Made by a program: the position numbers and the translations under genes
Notes under the pieces: model-generated
Told to the model about the DNA's origin: nothing
The model's input: the letters and a program-made list of their open reading frames with translations, nothing else
Database searches by the model: none
From: an uncultured Alphaproteobacteria bacterium
Lineage (GTDB): Bacteria > Pseudomonadota > Alphaproteobacteria > UBA6615
Direction of reading: 5' to 3'
DNA: 64,000 bases
Assembly: GCA_943787445.1 (NCBI GenBank)
Contig: CALSML010000026.1
Span: forward strand, 62,001 to 126,000
Part shown: one piece after another, positions 1 through 8,802 of the stretch
Position numbering within the stretch: the first letter of the stretch is position 1
How the letters are laid out: the number at the start of each line of letters is the position of its first letter

Positions 1-276
1 GAGATTCGGGAGCGGTGCCTCTACGCCGCGATCAATGAGGGAGCGAAAATTCTCGATGAGGGGATCGCGGCACGCGCGTCGGACATCGATGTCATGTGGC
101 TCTACGGCTTTGGATATCCGCGCTGGCGGGGCGGCATCATGTTCACCGCGGATGAGATCGGATTGGAAAAAATCCATGAGCGCGTCTGCGCGTTTCACGC
201 CGAACACGGCAAGCAATGGGAACCCTCGCCATTGCTGGCAAAGCTGGCATCGGAGGGTGGCAGTTTCACCGGTTAG
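1..276 (+). CDS. 3-hydroxyacyl-CoA dehydrogenase / FadB-FadJ-type multifunctional protein, C-terminal end
   Basis: Only the last 91 residues are inside the window; the reading frame is open from base 1 and stops at 274-276. The visible part contains NEGAKILDEGIAARASDIDV followed by a GFGYPRWRGG motif. This is the typical end of the C-terminal 3-hydroxyacyl-CoA dehydrogenase domain in the multifunctional beta-oxidation proteins, which hydrate enoyl-CoA and oxidise 3-hydroxyacyl-CoA. The N-terminal enoyl-CoA hydratase and NAD-binding parts lie outside, so FadB, FadJ and other 3-HCDH fusions cannot be told apart. It is followed by 127 bp of non-coding DNA before the liv operon. Confidence 0.8.
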   Translation, partial: EIRERCLYAAINEGAKILDEGIAARASDIDVMWLYGFGYPRWRGGIMFTADEIGLEKIHERVCAFHAEHGKQWEPSPLLAKLASEGGSFTG

Positions 277-403
277 ACCTGCTGTGGTACTGCGAATGTG
301 ACTATTGCGATTGCGTAGAACGAAAGACGGATAGGGTGCCTGCTTTTCTTATGGCTGGCGTTGTGGTCCGATAGCGAAAATTTTTTCTGGGAGGAGACTG
401 AAA

Positions 404-1585
404 ATGTTGAAAAAACTCATGGGATCAGCGGCATTGCTGACCCTTCTGGCCGGTCCGGCAGTGGCCGATACGGTCAAGATTGGTTTCGTCACGACCCTGA
501 CGACACCTGTGGCCGTGATCGGCAAGGATATGCGCGACGCAGTCGATCTCGCGGTCGAGCATATCGGTGGCAAAATGGGGAATCTGGATGTCGAGATCGT
601 CTACGCCGATGACGAGTTCAATTCCCAGAAGGGCAAGCAGGCGACCGAACGTCTCGTGCTCAGCGACAAGGTCGATATTGTGGCCGGTTATATCTGGTCC
701 AATGTGCTGCTGGCCTCCGCGCCGGTCGTGCTGGGTGAAGGCAAGATTCTGATCAGCGCCAATGCCGGTCCGTCGCCGCTTGCCGGCGCCCAGTGCAACG
801 AGAACTTCTTCAACATCGCCTGGCAGAACGATCAGACACCGATGGCACTGGGTGAGCTGCTCAACCAGCAGGGGGTGAAGTCGCTTTATCTGGTGGCACC
901 GAACTACGCCGCGGGCCAGAACATGGTCGCGGGCGTCGAGCGTACCTTCAAGGGCAAGGTCGTTGGCAAGGACATGACCGTGTGGCCATCTCAGCGGGAC
1001 TGGTCGGCCGAACTGACCAAGGTCAAATCCGCCAAGCCCGAAGGTGTCTTCACCTTCTATCCGGGACCGGCCGGGCCGGCCTTCATCAAGCAGTACCAGC
1101 AGGCGGGTCTCGCCGGTGACGTGCCGCTGTATTCGGTCTATACGCTGGATTCGATCAGCCTGCCGCTGTTCCAGAAGGCAGGTATGGAAACCGTTCTCGG
1201 CACCAAGATGACCCAGTTCTGGGCGCCGGATCTGGACAATGCAACGAACAAGAAGTTCGTGGCGGATTTTCGAGCCAAATATGGTCGCTACCCGTCCTTC
1301 TATGCAGCCCAGAGCTATGACTCGATCATGTATATCGCGTCGGCTGTGAAGGCGGTGAATGGTGACGTGAAGAACACCGATGGTATGCGCGCGGCGCTGA
1401 AAGCGGCGAACTTCGATTCTGTTCGCGGTCCGTTCAAGATGGGGAACAATCATTTCCCGATCCAGAACTTCTACGAGCGCACCGTCGTCAAGGATGCTGA
1501 TGGCAACTGGACCACCGCCGTGGGCCGGGCCGTCCTGAAGGGTCATCAGGACCCCTATGCCAGCCAGTGCAAAATGAAAGGCTAG
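404..1585 (+). CDS. Branched-chain amino-acid-type ABC transporter, periplasmic substrate-binding protein
   Basis: This 393-residue protein is the periplasmic receptor (Peripla_BP_6 / LivK class) of the five-gene importer that follows. Residues 1-21 form a Sec signal peptide ending in AVA, before the mature start DTVKIGFVTTLTTPVAVIGK. The rest shows the usual two-lobe pattern, including FFNIAWQNDQTP and YAAQSYDSIMYIASAV near the C-terminus. A GGGAGGAG ribosome-binding site lies just upstream of the ATG. The family binds leucine, isoleucine or valine, but also urea, amides, aromatic acids and other ligands, so the true substrate is open. Adjacent acyl-CoA and ligase genes hint at an organic-acid or aromatic ligand; that is inference only. 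Confidence 0.92.
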   Translation: MLKKLMGSAALLTLLAGPAVADTVKIGFVTTLTTPVAVIGKDMRDAVDLAVEHIGGKMGNLDVEIVYADDEFNSQKGKQATERLVLSDKVDIVAGYIWSNVLLASAPVVLGEGKILISANAGPSPLAGAQCNENFFNIAWQNDQTPMALGELLNQQGVKSLYLVAPNYAAGQNMVAGVERTFKGKVVGKDMTVWPSQRDWSAELTKVKSAKPEGVFTFYPGPAGPAFIKQYQQAGLAGDVPLYSVYTLDSISLPLFQKAGMETVLGTKMTQFWAPDLDNATNKKFVADFRAKYGRYPSFYAAQSYDSIMYIASAVKAVNGDVKNTDGMRAALKAANFDSVRGPFKMGNNHFPIQNFYERTVVKDADGNWTTAVGRAVLKGHQDPYASQCKMKG

Positions 1586-1609
1586 TCAGCCGCTAATCTG
1601 ATGTGTACG

Positions 1610-1634
1610 CGGGGGTGCCTCGGCATCCCCGTTT
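1610..1634 (+). terminator. Hairpin between livK-like and livH-like genes (possible attenuator)
   Basis: CGGGGGTG at 1610-1617 pairs with CATCCCCG at 1624-1631, with one G-T wobble, around a six-base loop. It is followed by only TTT. Such hairpins after the receptor gene often lower expression of the membrane and ATPase genes relative to the abundant binding protein, or stabilise the upstream message. The short T run makes full termination doubtful. Confidence 0.5.
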
Positions 1635-1667
1635 GCGTGCCAACTGACGAACGGCCAGCGTAACGCG

Positions 1668-2594
1668 ATGGACTACGTCCTTCTCACCGAACAGTTTCTG
1701 AACGGCTTTCAACTCGGCATCATCCTGTTTCTGATGGCGGCGGGTCTGACGCTTGTCTTCGGGATCATGGATCTGGTGAACCTGGCCCATGGTTCGATGT
1801 TCATGATCGGAGCCTTTGTCGGCGGCACGATTGCTCTGCTGACCGGATCCTTCGTGGTGGGCGTGATCCTGATGGTGCCGGCGATGCTGGTGATCGGCGT
1901 GGTCGTCGAAATGACCGCCCTACGCACGCTCTATCCGCGCGATCACCTGGATCAGGTGCTGGCAACCTTCGGTTTGATCCTGTTCTTCAACGAGGCCACG
2001 CGGCTGATCTGGGGTCCGGAAGGCCTTGTGGTGCCACTGCCCGCCTTCCTCGACGGCATCGTGTCGCTGGGCTTCGGCATCACCTATCCGGTCTACCGGA
2101 TCTTCATCATCGTGATCGGGCTGCTGGTGGCCTTCGGGCTCTATCTGCTGGTGGGCAAGACCCGGATCGGCATGTTGATCCGCGCGGGCGCCTCGAACCG
2201 CACCATGGCTGGTGTGCTGGGCGTCAACATTCCCAAGCTGTTTTCCATCGTCTTCGGCCTTGGGGCCGTGCTGGCAGGTCTGGCCGGTCTGATCATCACG
2301 CCGATCACCCAGGCCGCTATCGGGATGGGTGAGGACGTGCTGATCCTTGCCTTCGTGGTGATCGTCATCGGCGGCATCGGCTCGATCCGGGGTGCCTTCG
2401 TCGCCTCCATCGTGACCGGTGTGATCGACACGCTGGGCCGGTCGTTCCTCGATGTCGTGCTGCTGCTCTTTCTGCCCGCCAATGCGGCGGAATCCGCCGG
2501 ACCGGCGGTGTCGTCCATGCTGATCTACATTCTGATGGCCGCGATCCTGTTCTTCCGACCCCAGGGTCTGTTCCCGCCCAAAGGTGCGCGATGA
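1668..2594 (+). CDS. livH: Branched-chain amino-acid-type ABC transporter permease (LivH)
   Basis: 308 residues, the normal size for LivH. The sequence is almost entirely hydrophobic helices, with the opening signature GFQLGIILFLMAAGLTLVFG followed by LVNLAHGSMFMIGAF, which is diagnostic of the LivH half of the HAAT transporter family. The conserved loop GASNRTMAGVLGVN, which contacts the ATPases, is present. It pairs with LivM, encoded immediately downstream, to form the inner-membrane channel. The stop codon overlaps the next start by 11 bases, indicating translational coupling. Confidence 0.93.
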   Translation: MDYVLLTEQFLNGFQLGIILFLMAAGLTLVFGIMDLVNLAHGSMFMIGAFVGGTIALLTGSFVVGVILMVPAMLVIGVVVEMTALRTLYPRDHLDQVLATFGLILFFNEATRLIWGPEGLVVPLPAFLDGIVSLGFGITYPVYRIFIIVIGLLVAFGLYLLVGKTRIGMLIRAGASNRTMAGVLGVNIPKLFSIVFGLGAVLAGLAGLIITPITQAAIGMGEDVLILAFVVIVIGGIGSIRGAFVASIVTGVIDTLGRSFLDVVLLLFLPANAAESAGPAVSSMLIYILMAAILFFRPQGLFPPKGAR

Positions 2595-3579
2595 GCCGAC
2601 CGTGCAAAAATACGGGCGCCGGCTGATGGGCGCGCTCCGCAACCCGGCGAACGTGTTCACCGCGCTGGTGCTGGTCATCTTTGCGCTGACGCCCATCGTG
2701 GCACCGGCGCTGGACGAAAGCTTCTATGTCATCGTGTTTGCCCGGATCATGATCTGGGGTATCGCGGCGGTCAGCGTGAACCTGATCATGGGCTATGGCG
2801 GGCTGATCAGTTTCGGCCATGCGGTGTATCTGGGGATCGGCGGCTACACGGTGGGCATCCTCGCATTTCACGGCGTCACCAGCGCCTGGATCCAGTGGCC
2901 GGTGGCCATCGGATTGAGCGGCCTTGTCGCGCTGATCTTCGGGGCAATCAGCCTGCGCACCAAGGGTGTCTATTTCATCATGATCACGCTGGCGCTCGCC
3001 CAGATGATTTTCTTCCTGTCGGTCAGCGCCGAACGCTATGGCAGCGATGACGGGCTGAGCATTCTGGCGCGTAGCGATTTCGGGGTGAGCGGCTTCTCCC
3101 TGAACGACAAGACGACCATGTACTACACGATATTTGCCTTTCTGCTGGCCAGCGTCTTCGTCAGCTGGCGGCTGGTGCAGTCCCGTTTCGGCACGGTGAT
3201 ACGGGCGGCCAAGTCCAACGACCCGCGGGTGCAGTCCATCGGGGTCGCGGCCTACCGATATCGCCTGACGGCCTTCGTGATCGCCGGGATGATGTGCGGC
3301 ATTGCCGGCCTGTTGCAGGCCAATCTGGAGAGTTTCGTTTCGCCGGACATGATGAACTGGCAGCGCTCGGGCGAGCTGATCTTCATGGTCGTGCTGGGCG
3401 GCATGTCGACCCTGTTCGGACCCGTCACCGGCGCATTTGTCTTCCTGATGCTCTCGGAAATTCTCGCGGGCTGGACGATCCACTGGCACATCATCTTCGG
3501 ACCGTTCCTCGTTCTCGTGGTGCTGTTCGCCCGGGGTGGCATTGCGGGTCTGCTGACACGGAGGGCGGAGCGTGACTGA
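2584..3579 (+). CDS. livM: Branched-chain amino-acid-type ABC transporter permease (LivM)
   Basis: 331 residues starting at a GTG inside the end of livH; the frame offers no ATG before hydrophobic segment 1, so the overlapping GTG is the best start. The motif VNLIMGYGGLISFGHAVYLG and the ATPase-contact loop AAKSNDPRVQSIGVAAYRYR are typical of LivM. There are roughly eight to ten membrane spans. It forms the second half of the translocation pore. Its last bases overlap the following ATPase gene by eight bases, so livH, livM and livG are one translationally coupled unit. Confidence 0.93.
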   Translation: MRDEPTVQKYGRRLMGALRNPANVFTALVLVIFALTPIVAPALDESFYVIVFARIMIWGIAAVSVNLIMGYGGLISFGHAVYLGIGGYTVGILAFHGVTSAWIQWPVAIGLSGLVALIFGAISLRTKGVYFIMITLALAQMIFFLSVSAERYGSDDGLSILARSDFGVSGFSLNDKTTMYYTIFAFLLASVFVSWRLVQSRFGTVIRAAKSNDPRVQSIGVAAYRYRLTAFVIAGMMCGIAGLLQANLESFVSPDMMNWQRSGELIFMVVLGGMSTLFGPVTGAFVFLMLSEILAGWTIHWHIIFGPFLVLVVLFARGGIAGLLTRRAERD

Positions 3580-4372
3580 CGCACTCGAAGCGGTGGGCCT
3601 GATCAAGTCCTTCGGTGGCCTGACCGCGACCGACAATCTGTCCCTGTCGGTCGCGACCGGGGAGATTCATGCGGTGATCGGCCCGAACGGCGCGGGCAAG
3701 ACAACCCTTGTCAATCTGCTCGCGGGCATGCTGCGGCCTGATGCGGGCAGCATTCGGTTCAACGGGCTCGACATCACCCGCATGGCGGCTCCGGCCCGGG
3801 TGAAAGCCGGTCTGGCCCGCTCCTATCAGATCACCAGCATCTTCCGGGAATTCACGGTTCTAGAAAACGTCATGCTCTCGGTTCAGGCACAACAGGGACA
3901 CAGCTTCCGGTTCTGGAAGCCGGTCGCACGCGACACCAGCCTGATCGATCCGGCACGCGCCCTGCTCGAACGGGTGGGACTGGGCGAACGCACTGGCATG
4001 CGGGCTGGCGATCTTGCCTATGGGGAACAGCGGCAACTGGAGGTCGCGATCTCCATGGCCACTGAACCCTCACTGCTGCTGCTCGACGAGCCCATGGCGG
4101 GGATGGGGCCGGAAGAAAGCCAGACGATGATCCAGTTCCTCCGCGCGCTGAAGGGCGATTACACCATGCTGCTGATCGAGCATGACATGGATGCGGTCTT
4201 TGCACTGGCCGACCGGATCACGGTGCTGGTCTATGGCCAGGTGATTGCCACTGGTGCGCCGGATGACATCCGCAACGATCCGGCGGTGCGCGAAGCCTAT
4301 CTGGGCGAGGACGACAGCCATGAAGACAGCGCTGAAGACAGCGCTGAAGATCATCCGGGGGAGGCTGTCTGA
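3572..4372 (+). CDS. livG: Branched-chain amino-acid-type ABC transporter ATP-binding protein (LivG) with acidic tail
   Basis: A 266-residue ATPase with a GTG start overlapping livM. Walker A is GPNGAGKT at residues 37-44. The signature region reads LAYGEQRQLEVAISMA, the LivG variant of LSGGQ, and Walker B is LLLLDEPMAG, followed by the switch LLIEHDMD. It energises import by the LivHM channel together with LivF. Unusually, after the normal end (REAYLGE) there is an extra acidic tail of about 20 residues with two identical 12-base units (GAAGACAGCGCT) encoding EDSA twice. The stop overlaps the livF start codon. Confidence 0.92.
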   Translation: MTDALEAVGLIKSFGGLTATDNLSLSVATGEIHAVIGPNGAGKTTLVNLLAGMLRPDAGSIRFNGLDITRMAAPARVKAGLARSYQITSIFREFTVLENVMLSVQAQQGHSFRFWKPVARDTSLIDPARALLERVGLGERTGMRAGDLAYGEQRQLEVAISMATEPSLLLLDEPMAGMGPEESQTMIQFLRALKGDYTMLLIEHDMDAVFALADRITVLVYGQVIATGAPDDIRNDPAVREAYLGEDDSHEDSAEDSAEDHPGEAV

Positions 4373-5073
4373 TGCTGGAAGTGCGCGGCCTCGAAACCTC
4401 CTATGGTGACAGTCAGGTGCTGTTCGGGATGAACTTCAACATCGGCGCGGGTGAGGTCGTGACTCTGCTCGGCCGCAACGGCATGGGTAAGACCACCACG
4501 GTCCACACGATCCTCGGCATTCTGCACCCCCATGCCGGGCGCATCGTGTTCGAAGGCCTGGCCATTCACGGTCTGCCCTCCTACCGGGTGGCCCAGGCCG
4601 GGGTCGGCCTGGTGCCGGAGGGGCGACAGATCTTCCCCAATCTCTCGGTCCGCGAGAACCTGATCGCCACGGCGCGCGAGCGGCAGGGCCATGGTGAGAA
4701 CTGGACCTTCGACAAGGTGCTCGATCTGTTTCCGGGACTGGTCCCGCGTCTGGAAAGCGCTGGCAATCAGCTCTCGGGTGGTGAGCAGCAGATGCTGGCC
4801 GTGGGACGGGCCCTGATGACCAATCCGAAACTCCTCATTCTAGATGAAGCCACCGAAGGGCTGGCCCCGCTGATTCGTCAGGAAATCTGGTCGTGTATCG
4901 CCGATCTCAAGACGGCGAAGCAGAGCATTCTGGTGATCGACAAGAATGTCGCCGCGCTGACCAAGATCGCCGACCGCCATCACATTGTGGAGAAGGGGCG
5001 GGTGGTCTGGAGTGGCACATCCGAGGAATTGCGCGCAGACAAAGCACTGCAGGAGCGGTATCTCGGGGTTTAG
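4372..5073 (+). CDS. livF: Branched-chain amino-acid-type ABC transporter ATP-binding protein (LivF)
   Basis: A 233-residue ATPase whose ATG shares bases with the livG stop (TGATG), so translation is coupled. Walker A is GRNGMGKT at residues 34-41. The signature LSGGEQQMLAVGRALM and Walker B LLILDEATEG are intact. The H-loop region reads LVIDKNVAAL rather than the common LLVEQN, a variant also found in other LivF proteins. Size and motifs match LivF. It completes the five-gene importer operon; the following gene is 49 bp away and probably not part of it. Confidence 0.93.
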   Translation: MLEVRGLETSYGDSQVLFGMNFNIGAGEVVTLLGRNGMGKTTTVHTILGILHPHAGRIVFEGLAIHGLPSYRVAQAGVGLVPEGRQIFPNLSVRENLIATARERQGHGENWTFDKVLDLFPGLVPRLESAGNQLSGGEQQMLAVGRALMTNPKLLILDEATEGLAPLIRQEIWSCIADLKTAKQSILVIDKNVAALTKIADRHHIVEKGRVVWSGTSEELRADKALQERYLGV

Positions 5074-5122
5074 GATTGTTTATCTCGCGATGTTCCTTCG
5101 TGACGCACCCGGAGCCTGCGCC

Positions 5123-5544
5123 ATGCTGACCAGATATTTATTCGCCGTTCCGTTTTTGTTCTGACATTCGCCACACCGCTCTCCGCGGCGGACGATTATG
5201 CCCGTGTGGTGCCGCTGTTCGCGGGGACGAAGAATATCGTCGGGAAAACCCTGGCCTATCCGCAGACCGGCCCGGTGAAGGTGACCAGCCTGATTGTCAC
5301 CATGAAGCCGGGGGAAGAAACCGGGTCGCATCGGCATGGAGTGCCGACCTATGGCTACATCCTGAACGGTCAGGTGACCGTCGATTACGGCATCCATGGC
5401 ACGCGGACCTATCGCAAGGGGGACGCCTTCATGGAGGCCGAAATGGTGACCCACAACGGCACCAATGATGGTGATATCCCGGTGCGGATTCTGGTCGTGT
5501 TCATGGGTGCGGATGGATCGGAGAATGTGATCCACGAGAAGTGA
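5123..5544 (+). CDS. Secreted cupin-domain protein (one frameshift in the signal peptide)
   Basis: A small exported protein with a single cupin fold. The ATG at 5123 begins MLTRYLFAVPFLF, then hits TGA. The next frame continues without a break as VLTFATPLSAADDYARVVPL, a perfect end of a Sec signal peptide, so one base is gained or lost near 5155-5162. The cupin core has the metal-binding pattern PGEETGSHRHGVPTYGYILN, with GDAFMEAEMVTHNG as second motif. The combined length is about 140 residues. The family includes metal-dependent enzymes and sugar or acid binders; no substrate can be named. An intact internal start (ATG or GTG near 5206) would remove the signal peptide. Confidence 0.75.
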
Positions 5545-5600
5545 TTTTGGGGCGTGTGCCCTTCACGCGAATGCCAGATTTCAGAGGTGCCAACAATGAA

Positions 5601-5688
5601 CGTCATGGCCGGACTTGTTCCGGCCATCCACGTCCATGTGTCACGCGGCCCGACGGCGTGGATGCCCGCAACAGGTGCGGGTATGACG
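5601..5688. repeat. Intergenic palindromic repeat element (double hairpin)
   Basis: The element begins CGTCATGGCCGG and ends GCGGGTATGACG. Its outer ends are complementary (CGTCAT with ATGACG, ATCCACG with CGTGGAT). Each half also folds on itself: GGCCGG-ACTTGTT-CCGGCC on the left and GCCCGC-AACAGGT-GCGGGT, imperfect, on the right. This resembles a widespread intergenic repeat of alphaproteobacteria recognised by GTCATGGCCGGNCTTG and ATGCCCGCN-rich halves. It lies between convergent genes (cupin on plus, ligase on minus), where it could stop transcription from both sides. I saw no second copy in this window. Confidence 0.7.
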
Positions 5689-5701
5689 AATGTTATAAGG
5701 T

Positions 5702-7285
5702 TTAATCTCGCAATTTAAACCGCTGGATCTTTCCCGTCGCGGGTTTTGGGCAATTCGTCCACGAAGTGCAGCCAGTGCGGGTATTTGAACCGGGCAAGAC
5801 CGGTTTTGCAGAAGGCCTTGAGTTCATCGGCCAGTTCTTCGGTGGGTGTGTGTCCGGTGTCGAGAATCACGAAGGCCTCGGCCTTGATGAGTTCATCGTC
5901 ATCGGCCCGGCCGACCACGGCGGCTTCCAGCACCGCGTCATGGGCAATCAGGCGGGATTCAATCTCCACCGGGGAGACCCAGATGCCGCCGACTTTCAGC
6001 ATGTCGTCGCTGCGCCCGCAGCAGATGAAATAACCATCATCATCCTGATAGTAGGAATCACCGGTGCGGATCCAGCCATCCTGCAGGACGGCGGCCGTGC
6101 GTTCGGGCAGGTTCCAGTAGCGCGAAGTGAGGGACAGGCTGCGGATCAGGAGATGCCCGATTTCGCCCGGTGGCGACGGGCTGGCCTTTGTCATCGATGA
6201 TTCTGGCCTCGCAGCCGGGGACGGTCCTGCCGCTGACGCCGGTCTTTGCATCGCCGGGCCGGTTGCTGATGAAGATGTGCAGGTTTTCCGTGGTGCCGAT
6301 GCCCGTCGAGAATTTGCAGGCTGGTGCGGGCTTCCCAGCGTTCGAAGATATTGGCGGGCAGTGGCTCGCCGGCGGAGACGCAGATCCGCAGACTGGAGAG
6401 ATTCGGAGAGGTGTTGGCGAGCATCTGCAGCTGGGTCGCAAACAGCGTTGGCACGCCGAAATAGATGGTCGGTTTGAAGCGCTCGATATGCTCGAACATG
6501 GCATCCGGGGTGGAGCGTCCGCCCCATAGAATGGCCTGACCGCCCGTCCAGAACGGAAAGGTCATGGCATTGCCTAGCCCATAGGCGAAGAACAGTTTGG
6601 CGGCAGACAGATAGATATCATCCGGGCCGGCACCCAGGGTTTCGACCGCGTAAGTTCTGGCTGGTCACGACCATATCCCGGTGGGCATGGACCGCGCCCT
6701 TGGGGGCGCCGGTCGAGCCCGAGGTGTAGAGCCAGAAACAATCATCACTGGCCGTGGCCGGGGCCGGCTCGAGGGTGGTGCCGGCGGCAGCCATCCGGGT
6801 CGCGAAGCTTTCCGCGTCGCCTTCGGTTGGAAACCTGCAGCGCGGACCGGGGCTTGAAACCGACAGCGCGAATGTCACCTCGTCGGCAAATTCCGGCGAC
6901 CAGATAACACAGGCCGCTTCGGAAATCCGCGATCATGTGCTGATAGTCCTTGGCGTGGAGCAGCGTGTTGACCGGGATGGGTACGAGGCCGGCCTTGATG
7001 GCGCCCCAGAAGATGAAGGGAAATTCCGGGCTCATCCTTGACCACCATCAGCACCCGGTCGCCCTGATGCAGGCCAAGATCCAGCAGGGCATTGCCGGCC
7101 CGGTTCATGCCTTCTGCCAGCGCGGCATAGGTCGTGTCGCCATCCATAGTCCGAATGGCGATTTGATCTCCGCGCCCCTCGCTGAGATGCCGGTCGATGA
7201 ACGGCACGGCGACGTTGAAACTCTCTGCGAAGGTGAGCGTCGCCGGACTGGTTGTCGTGTCAACGGTGACGGTATTGGGGTTCAT
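5702..7285 (-). CDS. Benzoate-CoA-ligase-family AMP-forming acid-CoA ligase (several frameshifts)
   Basis: The parts read in three frames sum to about 527 residues, the normal family length. Order from the start MNPNTVTVDTTT: an N-terminal segment to GDRVLMVVKDE, then FIFWGAIKAGLVPIPVNTLL, the AMP-binding loop YTSGSTGAPKGAVHAH, PTIYFGVPTLFATQLQML, then ENLHIFISNRPGDAKTG, GEIGHLLIRS, the A8 region DDMLKVGGIWVSPVEIES, and finally LPKT-ATGKIQRFKLRD. The catalytic lysine of TGKIQRFK is only reached by a frame change near 5746. At least six single-base shifts separate these pieces. The RSDDMLKVGGIWVSPVEIE motif is characteristic of benzoate- and hydroxybenzoate-CoA ligases; the actual acid substrate is unknown. 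Confidence 0.8.
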
Positions 7286-7425
7286 CGTGATTTTCCTGTA
7301 ACTCCGGGTTTGCCACTCCAGCCACAACACGCATATTGCAGTGCAAGACTAAGGGTTCCGGGAGTATTTGTGCACCCGAATCCCTTAATCTTCGACAAAT
7401 CGACGTCCCGCGACACGGAATTCAG

Positions 7426-8211
7426 ATGAACACGACGAACAGCCCGGTTTTTGAACATGTTGAGGTGGCCGGTCAGCGACTGGAATACTACTGGAGCCGG
7501 CCGCGGGTGAAGGGGGAACCGGTGCTGGTCTTCCTGCATGAGGGGCTTGGCTCGGCGGGTCTGTGGCGTGATATTCCGGCACAGCTGGGCGCGCGGACCG
7601 GGCTGCCGGCGCTGGTCTATTCCCGTTGCGGCTATGGCGGCTCCGCCGTGCTGGTCGGTCAGCGCACGGTCGAATACATGCACCATGAAGCGCTGGAAGT
7701 CCTGCCGGCCCTGCGCGATGCTCTGGGCCTCGATGATGTCATTCTTGTTGGGCACAGCGATGGCGGATCGATCTCGTTAATCCATGCCGGGGCAGGCCAG
7801 TGGCCGGTGCGCGGCCTGATGCTGATGGCGCCCCATGTCTTCGTGGAAGATATCACCATCGCCGGAATTGAGGACGCCAGGGTGGCCTATGAAACAACCG
7901 ACCTGCCGGCACGGATCGGCCGCCGTCACACCGATGGCGAGGCCACTTTCCGGGGGTGGAACGATATCTGGCTGGACCCGGATTTTCGTGACTGGAACAT
8001 TGAAGCGTCGCTGCCGGGAATTACCGCGCCGGTGCTGGTGCTGCAGGGGGAAGGGGATGAGTATGGCTCGGCGTTGCAGCTGGAAGCGATTGCGGCGCAA
8101 GCGGGCGGGCCGGTCGACACCCTGCTGATCCCGGATTGCCGTCATTCCCCCCAGCGCGATCAGCCGGAGGCCGTGCTGACGGCAATGGCGGAATTTGTGG
8201 TCCGGGTCTAG
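7426..8211 (+). CDS. Alpha/beta-fold hydrolase
   Basis: 261 residues from the ATG at 7426. An upstream in-frame ATG at 7336 would add 30 unconserved residues and lie in the divergent promoter region. Oxyanion motif HEG is at 38-40 and the nucleophile elbow GHSDGG places the catalytic serine at residue 111. An acid residue is likely in [11 protein letters not shown] and the catalytic histidine in [12 protein letters not shown]. All triad elements are present, so it should be an active esterase or related hydrolase. It is transcribed divergently from the CoA ligase, with 140 bp between, which suggests but does not prove a shared pathway (for example hydrolysis of an ester whose acid is then activated). 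Confidence 0.85.
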   Translation: MNTTNSPVFEHVEVAGQRLEYYWSRPRVKGEPVLVFLHEGLGSAGLWRDIPAQLGARTGLPALVYSRCGYGGSAVLVGQRTVEYMHHEALEVLPALRDALGLDDVILVGHSDGGSISLIHAGAGQWPVRGLMLMAPHVFVEDITIAGIEDARVAYETTDLPARIGRRHTDGEATFRGWNDIWLDPDFRDWNIEASLPGITAPVLVLQGEGDEYGSALQLEAIAAQAGGPVDTLLIPDCRHSPQRDQPEAVLTAMAEFVVRV

Positions 8212-8693
8212 AGCTTCGTCGGATTGGGCGCGTCGCCGTAGACCTCAACCGGGTCGAAAACCTTTTCGGTCTCTTCGTAGTTCAGCGCTACCGGAGCATC
8301 GCTGTCGGCCCCGACCGGGACCGAACGGTAGAAGCACGAGCGGTAGCCCACATGGCAGCTTGCGCCACCCTGCACATCGACCCGCAGCCAGACGGCATCC
8401 TGATCATCGTCGATGCGGATTTCCTTCACCTTCTGGACCAGACCCGATGTGGCGCCTTTGTGCCAGAGCACGGCGCGGGAGCGGGACCAGTAATGGGCCT
8501 CTCCGGTCTCGATGGTTCTGGTCAGGGCTTCGGCGTTCATATAGCCATGCATCAGCAACTCACCGCTCTCTGCGTCGGTGGTCACCACGGGCATCAGGCC
8601 ATCCGCGTCGAATTTCGGCGCGAGTTCGTGACCCTCTTCGACCTGCTCGATGGAGAGACGATCTGCGAACATGGAATTGCCGGTTTCACTCAT
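8208..8693 (-). CDS. hisI: Phosphoribosyl-AMP cyclohydrolase, variant lacking the first zinc cysteine
   Basis: A 161-residue stand-alone HisI domain, catalysing ring opening of phosphoribosyl-AMP in histidine synthesis. Core motifs [39 protein letters not shown] and [13 protein letters not shown] are intact. In canonical HisI the metal site has an Asp-Cys-Asp motif and two later cysteines. Here the first is DDD at 95-97, so the cysteine is replaced by Asp96, while Cys113 and Cys120 remain. The C-terminus adds about 35 residues ending [16 protein letters not shown]. It diverges from a COG0523 GTPase gene, a setting known for zinc-independent HisI paralogues. Whether this is the only hisI of the genome cannot be seen. 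Its stop overlaps the end of the hydrolase gene on the other strand. Confidence 0.88.
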   Translation of the reverse strand: MSETGNSMFADRLSIEQVEEGHELAPKFDADGLMPVVTTDAESGELLMHGYMNAEALTRTIETGEAHYWSRSRAVLWHKGATSGLVQKVKEIRIDDDQDAVWLRVDVQGGASCHVGYRSCFYRSVPVGADSDAPVALNYEETEKVFDPVEVYGDAPNPTKL

Positions 8694-8712
8694 CTTCGAT
8701 GCTTTCGTTGCA

Positions 8713-8752
8713 GGGCACGTGCTGTCGTGCCCGGTTCCGGGCGTGTTATAAC
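8713..8752. promoter_or_regulatory. Hairpin and GTTATAAC palindrome between hisI and the COG0523 gene
   Basis: The 109-bp divergent region holds a GGGCAC / GTGCCC inverted repeat (8713-8718 and 8727-8732) and a perfect eight-base palindrome GTTATAAC at 8745-8752. Zur operators in many proteobacteria are AT-rich palindromes built from GTTATA / TATAAC halves, so this could be a zinc-responsive operator serving both genes. Only the core matches; the flanks are not symmetric, so the assignment is tentative. Confidence 0.35.
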
Positions 8753-8802
8753 GGTTTGCCTGCTCTGAATGTCAAGCGGGTGCACAAGAATAGGTATGAA
8801 AA

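Noticed and set aside
425..1546. 373-codon minus-strand open frame opposite the substrate-binding protein gene
   Set aside because: Histidine- and arginine-rich shadow frame exactly mirroring a well-supported gene.
8694..8802. Cobalamin riboswitch upstream of the CobW-family gene
   Set aside because: The region is only 109 bp, lacks the B12-box pattern, and no cobalamin gene is nearby.
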